30,907 bases of DNA from DASPKM01 sp036402175 (GCA_036402175.1 DASWTK010000066.1:1-30907), one strand, 5' to 3'. Shown: positions 8,901 through 16,963, counted from the stretch's first letter. Notes: generated by a model not told the origin, from the letters alone. Numbers and translations are program-made.

Positions 8901-9210
8901 AGACGCGATGCGTGCGCAACAAATACATCACACAATGTTTACGGCGATAGACCTGGCAACCGAAGAAAAACGTACCAGCAAATCAGCGGGCAAATCACCG
9001 GGTAAAACCGGCGGGCATCATCCCGGCTCTGGCGGGCATCATCCCGGCACTGGAGGACATCCACATACTCCTCCTGCGCATCCTCATACAACTGTTGCAC
9101 AGCCACATGCCGCGCATACGATGTTCATGGCACTGGATCTGAAGAAAGAAGAAAAACGGGTAGCGGGTAAACAATCAAAGGGCGCCCAACATAAGAAACG
9201 TGGAAAGTAA
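5992..9210 (+). CDS. Tyrosinase - VWA fusion protein with His/Lys-rich tail
   Basis: 1072 residues from the ATG at 5992; a TTG-initiated extension to 5959 is possible but less likely. Residues about 10-265 form a tyrosinase/polyphenol oxidase di-copper domain. Likely CuA ligands are His47, His66 and His75 ('FLPWHR'). CuB ligands are His219 and His223 ('DLHNLVH') and His244 ('FMHHAQIDRMW'). HisB1+1 is Asn, as in enzymes with monophenolase activity. Residues about 445-630 form a von Willebrand A domain with intact MIDAS: DRSGS at 452-456, Thr near 523, Asp551 in 'LTDGNEN'. An Ig-like beta region (about 760-865), a helical segment with two CX4C pairs (Cys881/886, Cys915/920) and a Lys-, Pro- and His-rich tail (about 935-1072) follow. 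No signal peptide or membrane helix is visible. The domain should oxidise phenols to o-quinones; the role of the VWA part (metal-dependent adhesion or assembly) is inferred. A hairpin terminator follows. Confidence 0.85.
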   Translation: MKCRKNVKKLSPTEKTKFINAFLALKSQDSVLHPGSQSRYDDFVETHLLAMWDFGANAMRAISWGHSNSVFLPWHRELLYQFEKLLQTVDATVTIPYWDWTRAQAPGDAGYPFTHDFIGVDGDDSDGDRVKKEPGAPSPYPYAFNPETWSADVNVIDPGDTLNFFQRQFGEFNIAGTNNDAPNLPENDVTVVGTQTNFRAAIDGTIGYTTLRARSEDLHNLVHRWTGGNMLRMTSPNDPVFFMHHAQIDRMWSIWQKKVAPGTSLYVESTNAAGHKLNDAMIFNEAGDPSPFTIGATPAQMINGHTMHGDGVWYDSDIPDIDSPAPSLDFIGIPEGLTSYKAVKFKIKGGRKVKFRITSNPTGQFGVTSMGLEFEADPIDADDFYYGFVWVQLVAIAGPIANSSVGIHAYITDEEGYYAATEGGEFALGDYTITLTATTVAREDNAIALVLDRSGSMMAPAGGTSTRSGLLGDAIEVFRTLMLPGDEVSVTTFDDVVDTPIPMQVVNGAPAFSTVDITPRNTTWIGGGIQQGVLQLAAATHSNKSMIVLTDGNENVHPYIGELPAGTITNRTYAIGFGLPGEVSDAALNQITSNTNGDLIITGNMSSAEQQFNLTKYFVQVLAGVTNSQVILDPTGKLYYGSKDIVPFKVTEADVYVDAITLCPIPAYLEFILQTPGGKLIRPNTVEPNVQYIQGQQVLCYRMVLPALAGDAGGSHAGTWNAIIALRDTKAIAALANRKSFATNAVSPAVNGFLPYSFLVHCTSNLQLNAWKIQDSFKPGAEISLYAVLKEYDVPVTKSVSVWADITRPDQSTFTLKLSNVDEIFAASFTTNMTGLYTCRLRAEGISSKGMPYTREKTLTAGIYYGNYDAVPKPNPGDLLCDLLHCVFEEHEVFTAKSFQALQGLGIDLKKFIQCVKEVCPHTHEMIHGMKHQLDHVSHAKPQTVSQVKFKKAVPVKAYKPKAAKKPVSRDAMRAQQIHHTMFTAIDLATEEKRTSKSAGKSPGKTGGHHPGSGGHHPGTGGHPHTPPAHPHTTVAQPHAAHTMFMALDLKKEEKRVAGKQSKGAQHKKRGK
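8929..9159 (+). repeat. Repeated HTMF-x-A-x-DL motif in the tyrosinase tail
   Basis: Two 15-residue in-frame copies lie in the C-terminal tail of the tyrosinase fusion: 8929-8973 (HTMFTAIDLATEEKR) and 9115-9159 (HTMFMALDLKKEEKR). Eleven of 15 residues are identical. They bracket the His/Gly/Pro-rich linker, so the tail reads motif - His-rich - motif. They may be short docking or copper-binding motifs (inference). Confidence 0.7.
9010..9051 (+). repeat. 21-bp in-frame tandem repeat encoding GGHHPG(S/T)
   Basis: Two adjacent 21-bp units, 9010-9030 and 9031-9051, differ at a single base and encode GGHHPGS and GGHHPGT. A degenerate third unit (GGHPHTP) follows. The segment to 9117 is very rich in His, Gly and Pro and could bind Cu(II) or other metals. 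The near-identity points to recent slippage or duplication. Confidence 0.8.
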
Positions 9211-9231
9211 AATGGAGAGGTGTTTATAAGA

Positions 9232-9275
9232 AAAAGGCATCGTGACTGATCAACAGCCCGATGCCTTTTCTTTTT
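9232..9275. terminator. Bidirectional intrinsic terminator
   Basis: AAAAGGCATCG (9232-9242) pairs perfectly with CGATGCCTTTT (9259-9269) around a 16-nt loop, followed by CTTTTTT. A-rich sequence on the left side serves as the T-tract for the other strand. It separates the convergent tyrosinase (plus) and MFS transporter (minus) genes. Confidence 0.8.
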
Positions 9276-9290
9276 TCATAGTTATAGAAT

Positions 9291-10853
9291 TCAGATCATT
9301 GCTTCAACCGGAACTTTTGCTGCAGGAGGCCGGAGCCTGGTCAGGCAAAGGATCGCGAGCAATAACACAACAGCTCCGCAAACCATGAGTGCCGACTGCA
9401 TACCAGCGATAAATGCTTCATTCGCCACATTAGTCAGTGAAGACTTCAATTGCGCAGGCAATTGACTTGCGTGTTGTAACGCCCCGCTAAGCGTTTCCTT
9501 CGAAGCTTCTTCAACATGACCGGGAACGCCTGCCGGTATGGAGTTGTTCATTTGTATACGATAAATCCCTGTTCCAATAGTTCCCAATACCGCAATCCCC
9601 AACGCGCCACCGAATTCGGAACCGGTTTCGGAGATCGCTGAAGCCACGCCTGCTTTCTCAGGTGGAGCGGCGCTCACAATAATATCCGTTGTAAGGGTGA
9701 AAACCGGTGAAATACCAAGGCAGTAAATAAATGTACCGATCACCAGGTATGTAATTCCCGAATCCACGCTTAACCGGGTAAGTAACCCGAAGCCAACAAC
9801 AGCCAGGAAGAACCCTGTAGCCATCACATACACCGGATGAATAAGGCGTGTAAACATTGGCGTGAGCATAGAGCCGATAACGAAAGCAAAGAATGATGGC
9901 AATGACCAGAGTCCGGCTTTAATGGGACTAAGACCCACAACAAGTTGCATGTACTGAAAAGTGAAGATGAAAGTCCCGAACATCACAAAGGTGCTTAATG
10001 TATAAATAAGCAGTGATGCGCTGAATGATGGTATTTTGAATAGCTTTAGATCAATTAACGGATCTGGAATTTTTTTCTGTCTTTGTATAAACAATATCCC
10101 AAGAAAAACTCCTAGCACGATGCTAAACACCGGTAATAAACCCAATCCATTCTCGGCTATCTTTTTCAGGCCGAATATTACTGCAAGTACCGCTACCAGC
10201 GAAATAAGTGCGCTTTTAATATCCAGTCTCCCCGGATTCGGGTCACGGTATTCTGGTAATAGAAAAGGGCCGATCGCAAGCAACAACACCATAACGGGAA
10301 CGGCTACCAGAAAAACAGAACCCCACCAGAAATGCTCCAGCAAAACTCCACCGATCAGCGGTCCTATCGCGCCACCTATTGAATAACTGGTGATCCAGAC
10401 TCCTATCGCAACTGTGCGTTGCTTAGGATCGTGAAACATGTTTCGGATTAGTGACAAAGTGGATGGCGCCAGCGTAGCTCCGGCAACTCCCAGAATCGCG
10501 CGGGTTAAGATCAGCATTTCGGCACTATTGGAATAAGCTGCAAGAATGGATGCGATACCAAACGCGAAGGCGCCAATTAATAATAGCTTACGGCGACCGA
10601 TCCTGTCTCCGAGCGTTCCCATTGTGATCAGAAAACCAGCCACCATGAACCCGTAGATGTCTACGATCCATAGTAATTCAGAACTGCTTGGGTTGAGTTC
10701 GGCGCTGAGATGCGGCAATGCCAGGTTCAGCACTGTCAGATCCATCGAATAAAGCATACAGGGAAGTGCAATTACCGCAAGCCCTATCCATTCTCGTTTG
10801 CCTGCTTTGGCTGGTGGACTTTCATTGGTCAACGATTCATTTTTGTGATTCAT
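9291..10853 (-). CDS. MFS transporter, DHA2 (14-TM) drug-efflux type
   Basis: 520 residues, almost entirely hydrophobic, with a hydrophilic N-terminus of about 20 residues and room for 14 transmembrane helices. MFS motif A is clear at about 79-90 (GTLGDRIGRRKL). The 'YSMDLTVLNLALPHLS' motif (Asp38) in TM1 and the antiporter motif C ('SYSIGGAIGPLIGG') in TM5 are also present. These are hallmarks of proton-driven drug:H+ antiporters of the EmrB/QacA/SmvA group in the inner membrane. The usual partner membrane-fusion protein (EmrA type) is absent next door, so a stand-alone QacA/SmvA-like pump fits better. Substrates such as cationic dyes or biocides are family knowledge, not shown here. A 10-bp inverted repeat just upstream of the start may be an operator. 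Confidence 0.88.
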   Translation of the reverse strand: MNHKNESLTNESPPAKAGKREWIGLAVIALPCMLYSMDLTVLNLALPHLSAELNPSSSELLWIVDIYGFMVAGFLITMGTLGDRIGRRKLLLIGAFAFGIASILAAYSNSAEMLILTRAILGVAGATLAPSTLSLIRNMFHDPKQRTVAIGVWITSYSIGGAIGPLIGGVLLEHFWWGSVFLVAVPVMVLLLAIGPFLLPEYRDPNPGRLDIKSALISLVAVLAVIFGLKKIAENGLGLLPVFSIVLGVFLGILFIQRQKKIPDPLIDLKLFKIPSFSASLLIYTLSTFVMFGTFIFTFQYMQLVVGLSPIKAGLWSLPSFFAFVIGSMLTPMFTRLIHPVYVMATGFFLAVVGFGLLTRLSVDSGITYLVIGTFIYCLGISPVFTLTTDIIVSAAPPEKAGVASAISETGSEFGGALGIAVLGTIGTGIYRIQMNNSIPAGVPGHVEEASKETLSGALQHASQLPAQLKSSLTNVANEAFIAGMQSALMVCGAVVLLLAILCLTRLRPPAAKVPVEAMI

Positions 10854-10862
10854 GGCTTTTAA

Positions 10863-10905
10863 TTTTTACTCTGCTGATAAAGAAGGCTATACCAAAGAGT
10901 AAAAA
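10863..10905. promoter_or_regulatory. 10-bp perfect inverted repeat upstream of MFS gene
   Basis: TTTTTACTCT (10863-10872) is repeated in inverse orientation as AGAGTAAAAA (10896-10905) with a 23-nt spacer. It begins 10 bp upstream of the transporter's ATG on the minus strand. Position and symmetry fit a repressor operator or an mRNA stem near the start codon. No regulator gene is adjacent, so the partner is unknown. Confidence 0.4.
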
Positions 10906-10979
10906 TATATCATCTAACAAGCCATGAGAGGTTGTATTTGCGTCAAATTAAGGGTGAATTGCGGCATGTCAGTTCACCG

Positions 10980-12245
10980 TCAACCCCCGATCATCTGATA
11001 AACCGATGCCCAGAAATCGTGCGTGATTGGCGCAAGCTTCAACTGATCAGGACGGCGTTGGATCATGAGTATTCCTACCAACTTCTCTTTCGGGTCTATG
11101 TACCATGACGTGCCGAACGCACCATCCCATCCGAAACGACCAGGTGATTCGCCCAGATCGGTATATTTCGTTGTAACACCCAAACCTAAGCCCCAGCCTC
11201 TTGATTCCCAGAAATTCTCGAAGAAAGGAGAATTGGCTTTCTGTTCCGGCGTTAAATGATCCATGGTCATAAGTTCAATCGACGGCCGTGAAAGAATTCG
11301 TTCATCACCATACATGCCATTGTGCAACAGCATCAGGCCAAAGGCAGCCATATCATCGATGGTAGAAACGAGCCCTCCCGCCCCTGCTTCGAATAATGGT
11401 TGACGTGAAACCTGTCCGCCTCGCGCTTCATCCAGCACAACAAGATTTCCATTGGTCATGTCGGTACCATAACAGGTTGGAAGCCTGTCGATCTTTTCTT
11501 CCGGAACGAAAAATGCCGTGTCCTTCATACCGAGCGGCTCAAAAATGCGCTCTTGCAAAAACTGGCCGAGTGATTTGCCGGTGACGCGACTGATGAGTAC
11601 ACCCAAAATTTCCGAACCCATATGATAGATCCACCTTTCACCGGGCTGGGCTGCGAGTGGCAGGCTTCCCAACCGCTTCATGAACTCATCCGGCGTGCCC
11701 GGAAAAATCCATTCCCACAACGGAAGCCGCGCTTCAATCATCGCCTTTTGCAAAGGAGAGGTGGGCGAGATCAACGATATTTCTCCATAACCCGAACGGA
11801 AAGTAAGAAGGTCCCGTACTGTGATCTGGCGTTTTGCCGGAACGGTATCATCCAACGGACTATCGATGGTTTTTAATACCCGCCTGTCTTTCAGTTCCGG
11901 TAACCATTGATCAACCGGATCATCAAGCCTGATCCGGCATTCTTCTATTAGTATCATGGTTGCAACTGCAGTAACAGGCTTTGTCATAGAGGCAAGCCGG
12001 AATATCGTATCCCGCTGCATGGGAATATTACCGTTAAAGGCCATATTGCCCATCGTATCCACATATTCATTGCCGTGATGATTTACCAGCGTTATCAAAC
12101 CTGGCGCCCAGCCATTATCAATATAACGGCGCATGGTAGCGTGCATCCGGTCCCGTCTCGTTAAAGAGAAAACACCGCTGCTTAATATATGTGGAACGCC
12201 TGTAGTTTTCCTTTTTTTGCGACTGTGAGGTTTTTGTAATAGCAT
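10980..12245 (-). CDS. Family VIII esterase-like serine hydrolase (beta-lactamase fold)
   Basis: 421 residues from the ATG at 12245; an upstream TTG at 12299 would add 18 residues with no clear purpose. SMTK at 86-89 gives the nucleophile Ser86 and base Lys89. Tyr207 in 'RWIYHMGSEILG' is the second catalytic motif. The third motif is WDG at 373-375, followed by 'AFGTSWYIDP', instead of KTG or HxG. W-x-G with this flanking sequence is typical of EstB-like family VIII carboxylesterases, which cleave esters of short acyl chains and rarely beta-lactams. No signal peptide is seen with the ATG start, so it is probably cytoplasmic. It sits between an aminopeptidase gene and the MFS transporter on the same strand, with gaps of 117 and 126 bp, so separate promoters are possible. 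Confidence 0.83.
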   Translation of the reverse strand: MLLQKPHSRKKRKTTGVPHILSSGVFSLTRRDRMHATMRRYIDNGWAPGLITLVNHHGNEYVDTMGNMAFNGNIPMQRDTIFRLASMTKPVTAVATMILIEECRIRLDDPVDQWLPELKDRRVLKTIDSPLDDTVPAKRQITVRDLLTFRSGYGEISLISPTSPLQKAMIEARLPLWEWIFPGTPDEFMKRLGSLPLAAQPGERWIYHMGSEILGVLISRVTGKSLGQFLQERIFEPLGMKDTAFFVPEEKIDRLPTCYGTDMTNGNLVVLDEARGGQVSRQPLFEAGAGGLVSTIDDMAAFGLMLLHNGMYGDERILSRPSIELMTMDHLTPEQKANSPFFENFWESRGWGLGLGVTTKYTDLGESPGRFGWDGAFGTSWYIDPKEKLVGILMIQRRPDQLKLAPITHDFWASVYQMIGG

Positions 12246-12362
12246 GATTCCTGATTTGAGTTTAACGGCAAGGTAAATCGCAGCCCTACCCGTTATCAAT
12301 GCTTACTATCAGGAAATCGTATGCTTGTGGTCATAGAAAACTGAAAATGCCGCAGCACCAGG

Positions 12363-13835
12363 TTAGAACCCGCGTTTCTCCGTTGATTTCAGTGGAGGCA
12401 GTTTCAAATCATCCAACGCGCTCTCACGGGCTATCATTTTTTCTATGTCCTCAATTTTGCGGGGCGCAAAATGCGACAGCAATTCGTATCCATTTTGTGT
12501 GATGAGTGCATCGTCTTCAATACGCACGGCAATCCCCCACCATTTCTTATCGCAATTGCTACCCGATGGGATATAAATGCCGGGTTCAATGGTGATCACC
12601 ATACCTTTTTTCAAATCCACATAGGTTCCGCGGTCGTGCACATCCATTCCAATGTGATGACCAAGCCCATGAGGATAGTATTTATTGGCTTCCTCAACAT
12701 TCTTTGCGATGCCGAGTTTTATTAATCCGGTAGTGATCGTTTCCCTCGCCGCTTTGTCAATTTCCGACCATTTGCAACCATCCTTCAATAGTTTGAACGC
12801 GGCTTCCTGCGCGTCATACACCAGTTGGTATATTGCTTTTTCCGCTACCGAAAATTTTCCACCTGCCGGAATAGTCCTGGTCACATCAGCTGTATAGCCG
12901 TGATATTCCGCGCCCACGTCCATAAGGATCATGGAATTGCCAACCCTCGTTTTACTATTCACTTCATAATGAAGCGTACATCCGTTCTCGCCGGCGCCTA
13001 TTATTGAACCATAACCTACATGCTCCGCTCCATATTTTTTATGAATGAATTCATGCAGCCCCTGTATTTCCAGCTCCGACATATTTGGATGAACGGCTTT
13101 CATCACTTCATTTTGTCCCTGGCAGGATATTTCAACAGCCTTACGCAACAACACCATTTCCTCATCAGTTTTTATTTCACGCAATTTTGCTGTGAGTGCC
13201 CGGTAAGCTTTCTGATCAAACCTTTTTTCTTTGGAATAATCTTCCGGAATGGCTGCCTTTTCCCTGAATATCCTGATCAGATCGTACAGGTCAGCGCTGT
13301 CACGGCGGTTGTTTGACACATCAATCGGAAATGCATCGAAGATTACCTTATCGAATTTCGAAAAATCGATTGGAAAGTCTTTGAACTCAGACGCATTCAA
13401 CGATACGCGGATACCCAGTTTTTTCTGTGCGCCTTCTGTTCCCAATCGTTTGCCGGTCCATTGTTCTGCCCTGACATCCTTCCTTTGCACAAATAATACC
13501 TCGCTGAATTTTTTGCCGTCAGCATCAGTCTGTTCGTTCTTGAATATCAGCAGCACCGAATGAGGTTCCTTATAACCACTGAAATAGTACATGTCGGGGT
13601 TCTGGTGAAACAGGTATTCCACATCGTTGGAAAAATTGCGCGTTGGATAGGCAAATACTACCATCACTGAATTATCCGGCATGATCTCCCGCAACGCGGT
13701 TCGCCTTCCTGCATGAAAGGACGCGCTCAGGTAATCTTTTGGAAGGTCCTCGTCATCCGGACTAACCGAAGGCTGCGCGAATAAAACTATTGGAAATAAA
13801 AAAACAAGTATCAGTTTAAAATAGTGCTGCTTCAT
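12363..13835 (-). CDS. Exported Xaa-Pro aminopeptidase (M24B, aminopeptidase P)
   Basis: 490 residues. The N-terminus (MKQHYFKLILVFLFPIVLFA, then Q) is a Sec signal peptide, so the enzyme works outside the cytoplasm. Residues about 35-190 form the AMP_N domain and about 220-465 the M24 'pita-bread' domain. The five metal ligands of the family are visible: Asp306 and Asp317 ('LMDVGAEYHGYTADVTR'), His393 ('HGLGHHIGMDVH'), Glu417 ('TIEPGIYIP') and Glu440 ('VRIEDD'). The family uses a dinuclear Mn/Zn centre to remove N-terminal residues preceding proline, as E. coli PepP does. It is transcribed divergently from the fucosidase gene across about 100 bp. Export suggests scavenging of proline-rich peptides (inference). 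Confidence 0.92.
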   Translation of the reverse strand: MKQHYFKLILVFLFPIVLFAQPSVSPDDEDLPKDYLSASFHAGRRTALREIMPDNSVMVVFAYPTRNFSNDVEYLFHQNPDMYYFSGYKEPHSVLLIFKNEQTDADGKKFSEVLFVQRKDVRAEQWTGKRLGTEGAQKKLGIRVSLNASEFKDFPIDFSKFDKVIFDAFPIDVSNNRRDSADLYDLIRIFREKAAIPEDYSKEKRFDQKAYRALTAKLREIKTDEEMVLLRKAVEISCQGQNEVMKAVHPNMSELEIQGLHEFIHKKYGAEHVGYGSIIGAGENGCTLHYEVNSKTRVGNSMILMDVGAEYHGYTADVTRTIPAGGKFSVAEKAIYQLVYDAQEAAFKLLKDGCKWSEIDKAARETITTGLIKLGIAKNVEEANKYYPHGLGHHIGMDVHDRGTYVDLKKGMVITIEPGIYIPSGSNCDKKWWGIAVRIEDDALITQNGYELLSHFAPRKIEDIEKMIARESALDDLKLPPLKSTEKRGF

Positions 13836-13934
13836 AACAGGTAGTGTTGGGTTCCCAATTTAATCATTTAGGACAGGCCTGTGAAAAAATTATGTGAGCG
13901 GCCTTTTGTAAATTGTATTAAATCAACTTTTAAT

Positions 13935-16070
13935 ATGCTTGTCCGCATCGCCAGTAACCTCGCATTCTTTATCATCTTTACATCTGCTTCCTGTTTCTCG
14001 CAATATCTGCCAAATTGGGAAAGCCTGGATGCGAGACCTACGCCTTCCTGGTTCAAAGACGCCAAATTCGGGATCTTTATTCACTGGGGAGTCTATTCGG
14101 TACCGGGCTGGAGCAGCAAAGGACAATATGCTGAATGGTACCAGCACGGTCTTCAGGGCAACGATACCGCGCGCAAGCGCTTTCATAAAGCGAAATTCGG
14201 TGAGCGTACCTATTATGATCTTGCAAATGATTTTAAAGCCGAACTGTATAATGCCGATGAATGGGCAAAGTTATTTGAACGCTCCGGCGCAAAATATATC
14301 GTGCTTACTTCCAAACATCACGATGGCTATACGCTCTGGCCCAGCAAAGAAGCCAATAAAACATGGGGATTCAACTGGAACGCAATGGACATAGGCCCTC
14401 GACGTGACCTGCTTGGTGAACTTTTTCAGGCAGTGCGAAAGACATCCGTCCGCGCCGGAATGTATTATTCATTGTATGAATGGTTCAATCCACTGTGGAA
14501 ATCGAACCCTGAAAAATTTGTGACTGAGCATACGTGGCCGCAGATGAAAGACCTTATCAATGTTTACCAACCCGATGTTTTCTGGACGGATGGCGATTGG
14601 GATGCAACTGCGGAAACCTGGAAAGCCCAGGAATTCCTGGCCTGGCTTTTCAACCAAAGTCCCGTTAAAGAAAAAGTTGTGGTGAACGACCGCTGGGGTT
14701 CGGGCATACGGTTTAATCATGGCGGAATTTATACGCCTGAATATCAGCCCGACCTCGACTTTGAAGACCACTACTGGGAAGAAAGCCGCGGAATGGGATA
14801 TTCGTATGGTTATAACCGTGAGGAAGACGCGTGGGATTATAATTCAACCCGCTCGCTGGTTCTGCAACTGGTAGATAAGGTAAGCCGTGGCGGTAATTTT
14901 TTGCTGGATATCGGTCCCGACGAACATGGAAAGATACCACCGATCATGCAGGAACGCCTGCTTCAGATAGGCGAATGGCTTGCTATTAACGGAGACGCGA
15001 TATATGGTACATCGAGGTGGAAAACGAGCAGCCAGTGGAGTGAGGGCCGCAGGGATTACAAAGACCGCAGCGGCGATATGCTGCTGAAGATCACCATCGA
15101 TCCCGATCCTGGTTTTGCCGTAAAAGAAGTGTTCTATACTTATAATGAGTCAAACAATAATTTATACGCGATCTTTCCAAAATACCCAGCTAACAGAACT
15201 CTGTTGCTGAAAGATGTCCCGCTTCCGGCTGGGACTACCATCGATCTTCTTTCAACGAAAGAAAAGCTGAACTGGAAAACCGAAGGAAACAATACCTTGG
15301 TTGAATTGCCTCCATTTGATCCCAATACATTCAAAGCGCCTTACGCTTTTGCAATAAGGATCGGCAACTATGGAAAATTTGCAAAGAAGCCGGTGATCAA
15401 CGTGTCGTATGCCAGGAATTCACTTGTACCTCTTGTCTCCATAACACCGGTTGCTGGCACTGTCATACGTTATACTACCAATGGTGACGAGCCGGATGAA
15501 AAGTCAACCATTTATTCAAATCCATTCACTGTGAAATCCACAACTACGATAAAAGCAAAAGCCTTTCCGGAAAATGCGCTGGCTGGCAGCACTGTCACGC
15601 TTCCTGTAATAAAATATGAATGGATGGCACCGGTGAAAGCGAGTAATCCAAAGGCAGGCATTTCTTACAAGTACTTCGAGCCAGCCGGAAAGATTGATAT
15701 GAATGTTGTAGGTACAGCTACGGTTTCCAAAACGGGAGTGACAGATGTAATTTCAACGAAGGAAAAATTACGGACAGACCGGTTTGCTTTTCTGTTTGAA
15801 GGATTAATTAAAATAGATAAGGAAGGAATTTATACTTTTTATATCAGTTCAGACGACGGCAGCAAATTGTTCATTGATGATATTGAAATTGCAGATAACG
15901 ATGGCGATCATGGCACCGTTGAAAAAAGTGGCAAAGCATTCCTGAAAAAAGGTTACCATAAAATTAAAGTGATGTATTACGATAGCGGAGGAGGAAATGA
16001 ATTAAAGGTTTCCATGCAGACCGAAGGAGGCAATAAAATGGTGGTACCGCCATCATTGCTTTATCATTAA
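13935..16070 (+). CDS. GH29 alpha-L-fucosidase with CHB_HEX and PA14 modules
   Basis: 711 residues from the ATG at 13935, chosen because a signal peptide (MLVRIASN to CFSQ) follows; a GTG at 13881 would bury it. The GH29 (beta/alpha)8 domain spans about 25-370 with 'WFKDAKFGIFIHWGVYSVPG', 'TSKHHDGYTLWPS' (His128/129) and 'DVFWTDGDWD', where Asp219 is the expected retaining nucleophile. A beta-sandwich follows, then a chitobiase C-terminal-like module (about 486-560, 'TVIRYTTNGDEPD') and a PA14 domain (about 575-711, 'GIYTFYISSDDGSKLFIDD'). The enzyme should release fucose from glycans in the periplasm or at the surface; the two C-terminal modules probably bind substrate. A glycerophosphodiesterase gene follows after 47 bp and may be co-transcribed. 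Confidence 0.92.
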   Translation: MLVRIASNLAFFIIFTSASCFSQYLPNWESLDARPTPSWFKDAKFGIFIHWGVYSVPGWSSKGQYAEWYQHGLQGNDTARKRFHKAKFGERTYYDLANDFKAELYNADEWAKLFERSGAKYIVLTSKHHDGYTLWPSKEANKTWGFNWNAMDIGPRRDLLGELFQAVRKTSVRAGMYYSLYEWFNPLWKSNPEKFVTEHTWPQMKDLINVYQPDVFWTDGDWDATAETWKAQEFLAWLFNQSPVKEKVVVNDRWGSGIRFNHGGIYTPEYQPDLDFEDHYWEESRGMGYSYGYNREEDAWDYNSTRSLVLQLVDKVSRGGNFLLDIGPDEHGKIPPIMQERLLQIGEWLAINGDAIYGTSRWKTSSQWSEGRRDYKDRSGDMLLKITIDPDPGFAVKEVFYTYNESNNNLYAIFPKYPANRTLLLKDVPLPAGTTIDLLSTKEKLNWKTEGNNTLVELPPFDPNTFKAPYAFAIRIGNYGKFAKKPVINVSYARNSLVPLVSITPVAGTVIRYTTNGDEPDEKSTIYSNPFTVKSTTTIKAKAFPENALAGSTVTLPVIKYEWMAPVKASNPKAGISYKYFEPAGKIDMNVVGTATVSKTGVTDVISTKEKLRTDRFAFLFEGLIKIDKEGIYTFYISSDDGSKLFIDDIEIADNDGDHGTVEKSGKAFLKKGYHKIKVMYYDSGGGNELKVSMQTEGGNKMVVPPSLLYH

Positions 16071-16117
16071 AAACTGATGTTGAACAGAATATTTAGCTTG
16101 GCTTTTAATTAAAATTT

Positions 16118-16927
16118 ATGGAAAGAATTCTTATAAAAACAACGATAGCAATGTTCCTGATCTCACTCATTTTTTCCTGTACAACTACCAAACAGAATAT
16201 GTCGGCCGTGCAATTTGCCGCAAATCCTGTTATCGCGCACAGAGGTGCGTTTAAAAAAAATAATCTACCCGAAAATTCAATCGCGGCGCTCAGGGAAGCG
16301 ATCCGCCTTCAATGCACAGGTTCGGAATTTGATGTAAGAATGACCGCTGACGATTCACTGATCATCAATCATGATCCTCATTACCAGCAACTGGAAGTAG
16401 AAAAATCCACTTATCAGCAACTGTCGGAATTTCCATTGCCAAATGGCGAAATACTTCCAACGCTCCGGGAATATTTAATGGAGGGCATGAAAAACAATAC
16501 GCAAACAAGGCTGGTAGTTGAATTAAAACCCTCCGGTATCAGCAAAGCAAGGGGTAGAATAATTGCTGAGAAAGCAGTTCAGCTGGTGAAAGAGTTAAAC
16601 GTTGAAAAAATGGTGGTTTATATAAGTTTCGACTACGACATTCTGTTAAGAATTAGAGAGATCGACGATAAAGCACATACGCAGTACCTGAACGGCGATC
16701 GTACTCCATACCAGCTTGTGAAAGATGGCATCAATGGAGCCGACTATAATATTTCTGTATTCAGAAAAAACATCGAATGGATCGACATGGCAAAAAAAAC
16801 CGGCATCGTGCTCAACGCATGGACCGTAAATTCAAAAGAGGAAATGGAGTGGCTTTTAAGCAAGCAATTCGATTTTATTACTACCAATGAACCCGAATTG
16901 CTTTTAACATTAACGATGTCAAAATAA
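16118..16927 (+). CDS. Glycerophosphodiester phosphodiesterase, lipoprotein
   Basis: 269 residues. The signal ends in a lipobox (LIFSC, Cys21), so the protein is likely lipid-anchored. The GDPD active site is intact: His41-Arg42-Gly43 ('IAHRGA'), Glu53 in 'PENS', Glu70 and Asp72 ('SEFDVRMT'), His85 in 'NHDPHY', and 'VVELKPSG' further on. The family is a metal-dependent TIM barrel that splits glycerophosphodiesters such as glycerophosphocholine into glycerol-3-phosphate and an alcohol. It is about the size of single-domain enzymes such as UgpQ or GlpQ. It lies 47 bp behind the fucosidase gene. It ends convergently with the cytochrome/LRR gene 36 bp away, and I see no hairpin there. Confidence 0.92.
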   Translation: MERILIKTTIAMFLISLIFSCTTTKQNMSAVQFAANPVIAHRGAFKKNNLPENSIAALREAIRLQCTGSEFDVRMTADDSLIINHDPHYQQLEVEKSTYQQLSEFPLPNGEILPTLREYLMEGMKNNTQTRLVVELKPSGISKARGRIIAEKAVQLVKELNVEKMVVYISFDYDILLRIREIDDKAHTQYLNGDRTPYQLVKDGINGADYNISVFRKNIEWIDMAKKTGIVLNAWTVNSKEEMEWLLSKQFDFITTNEPELLLTLTMSK

Positions 16928-16963
16928 GCGCATGCAAGTTGTGCAGATCAAATAACGATGAAC

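Noticed and set aside
12246..12299. TTG start for the family VIII esterase-like gene
   Set aside because: The ATG at 12245 keeps all motifs; the extension has no recognised feature.
13847..13858. TTGGG-TT-CCCAA inverted repeat in the leader of the aminopeptidase gene
   Set aside because: Arms of only five bases occur often by chance; no second copy or conserved context was seen.
13881..13934. GTG start for the fucosidase
   Set aside because: It would place 18 polar residues in front of a good signal peptide that begins at the ATG at 13935.
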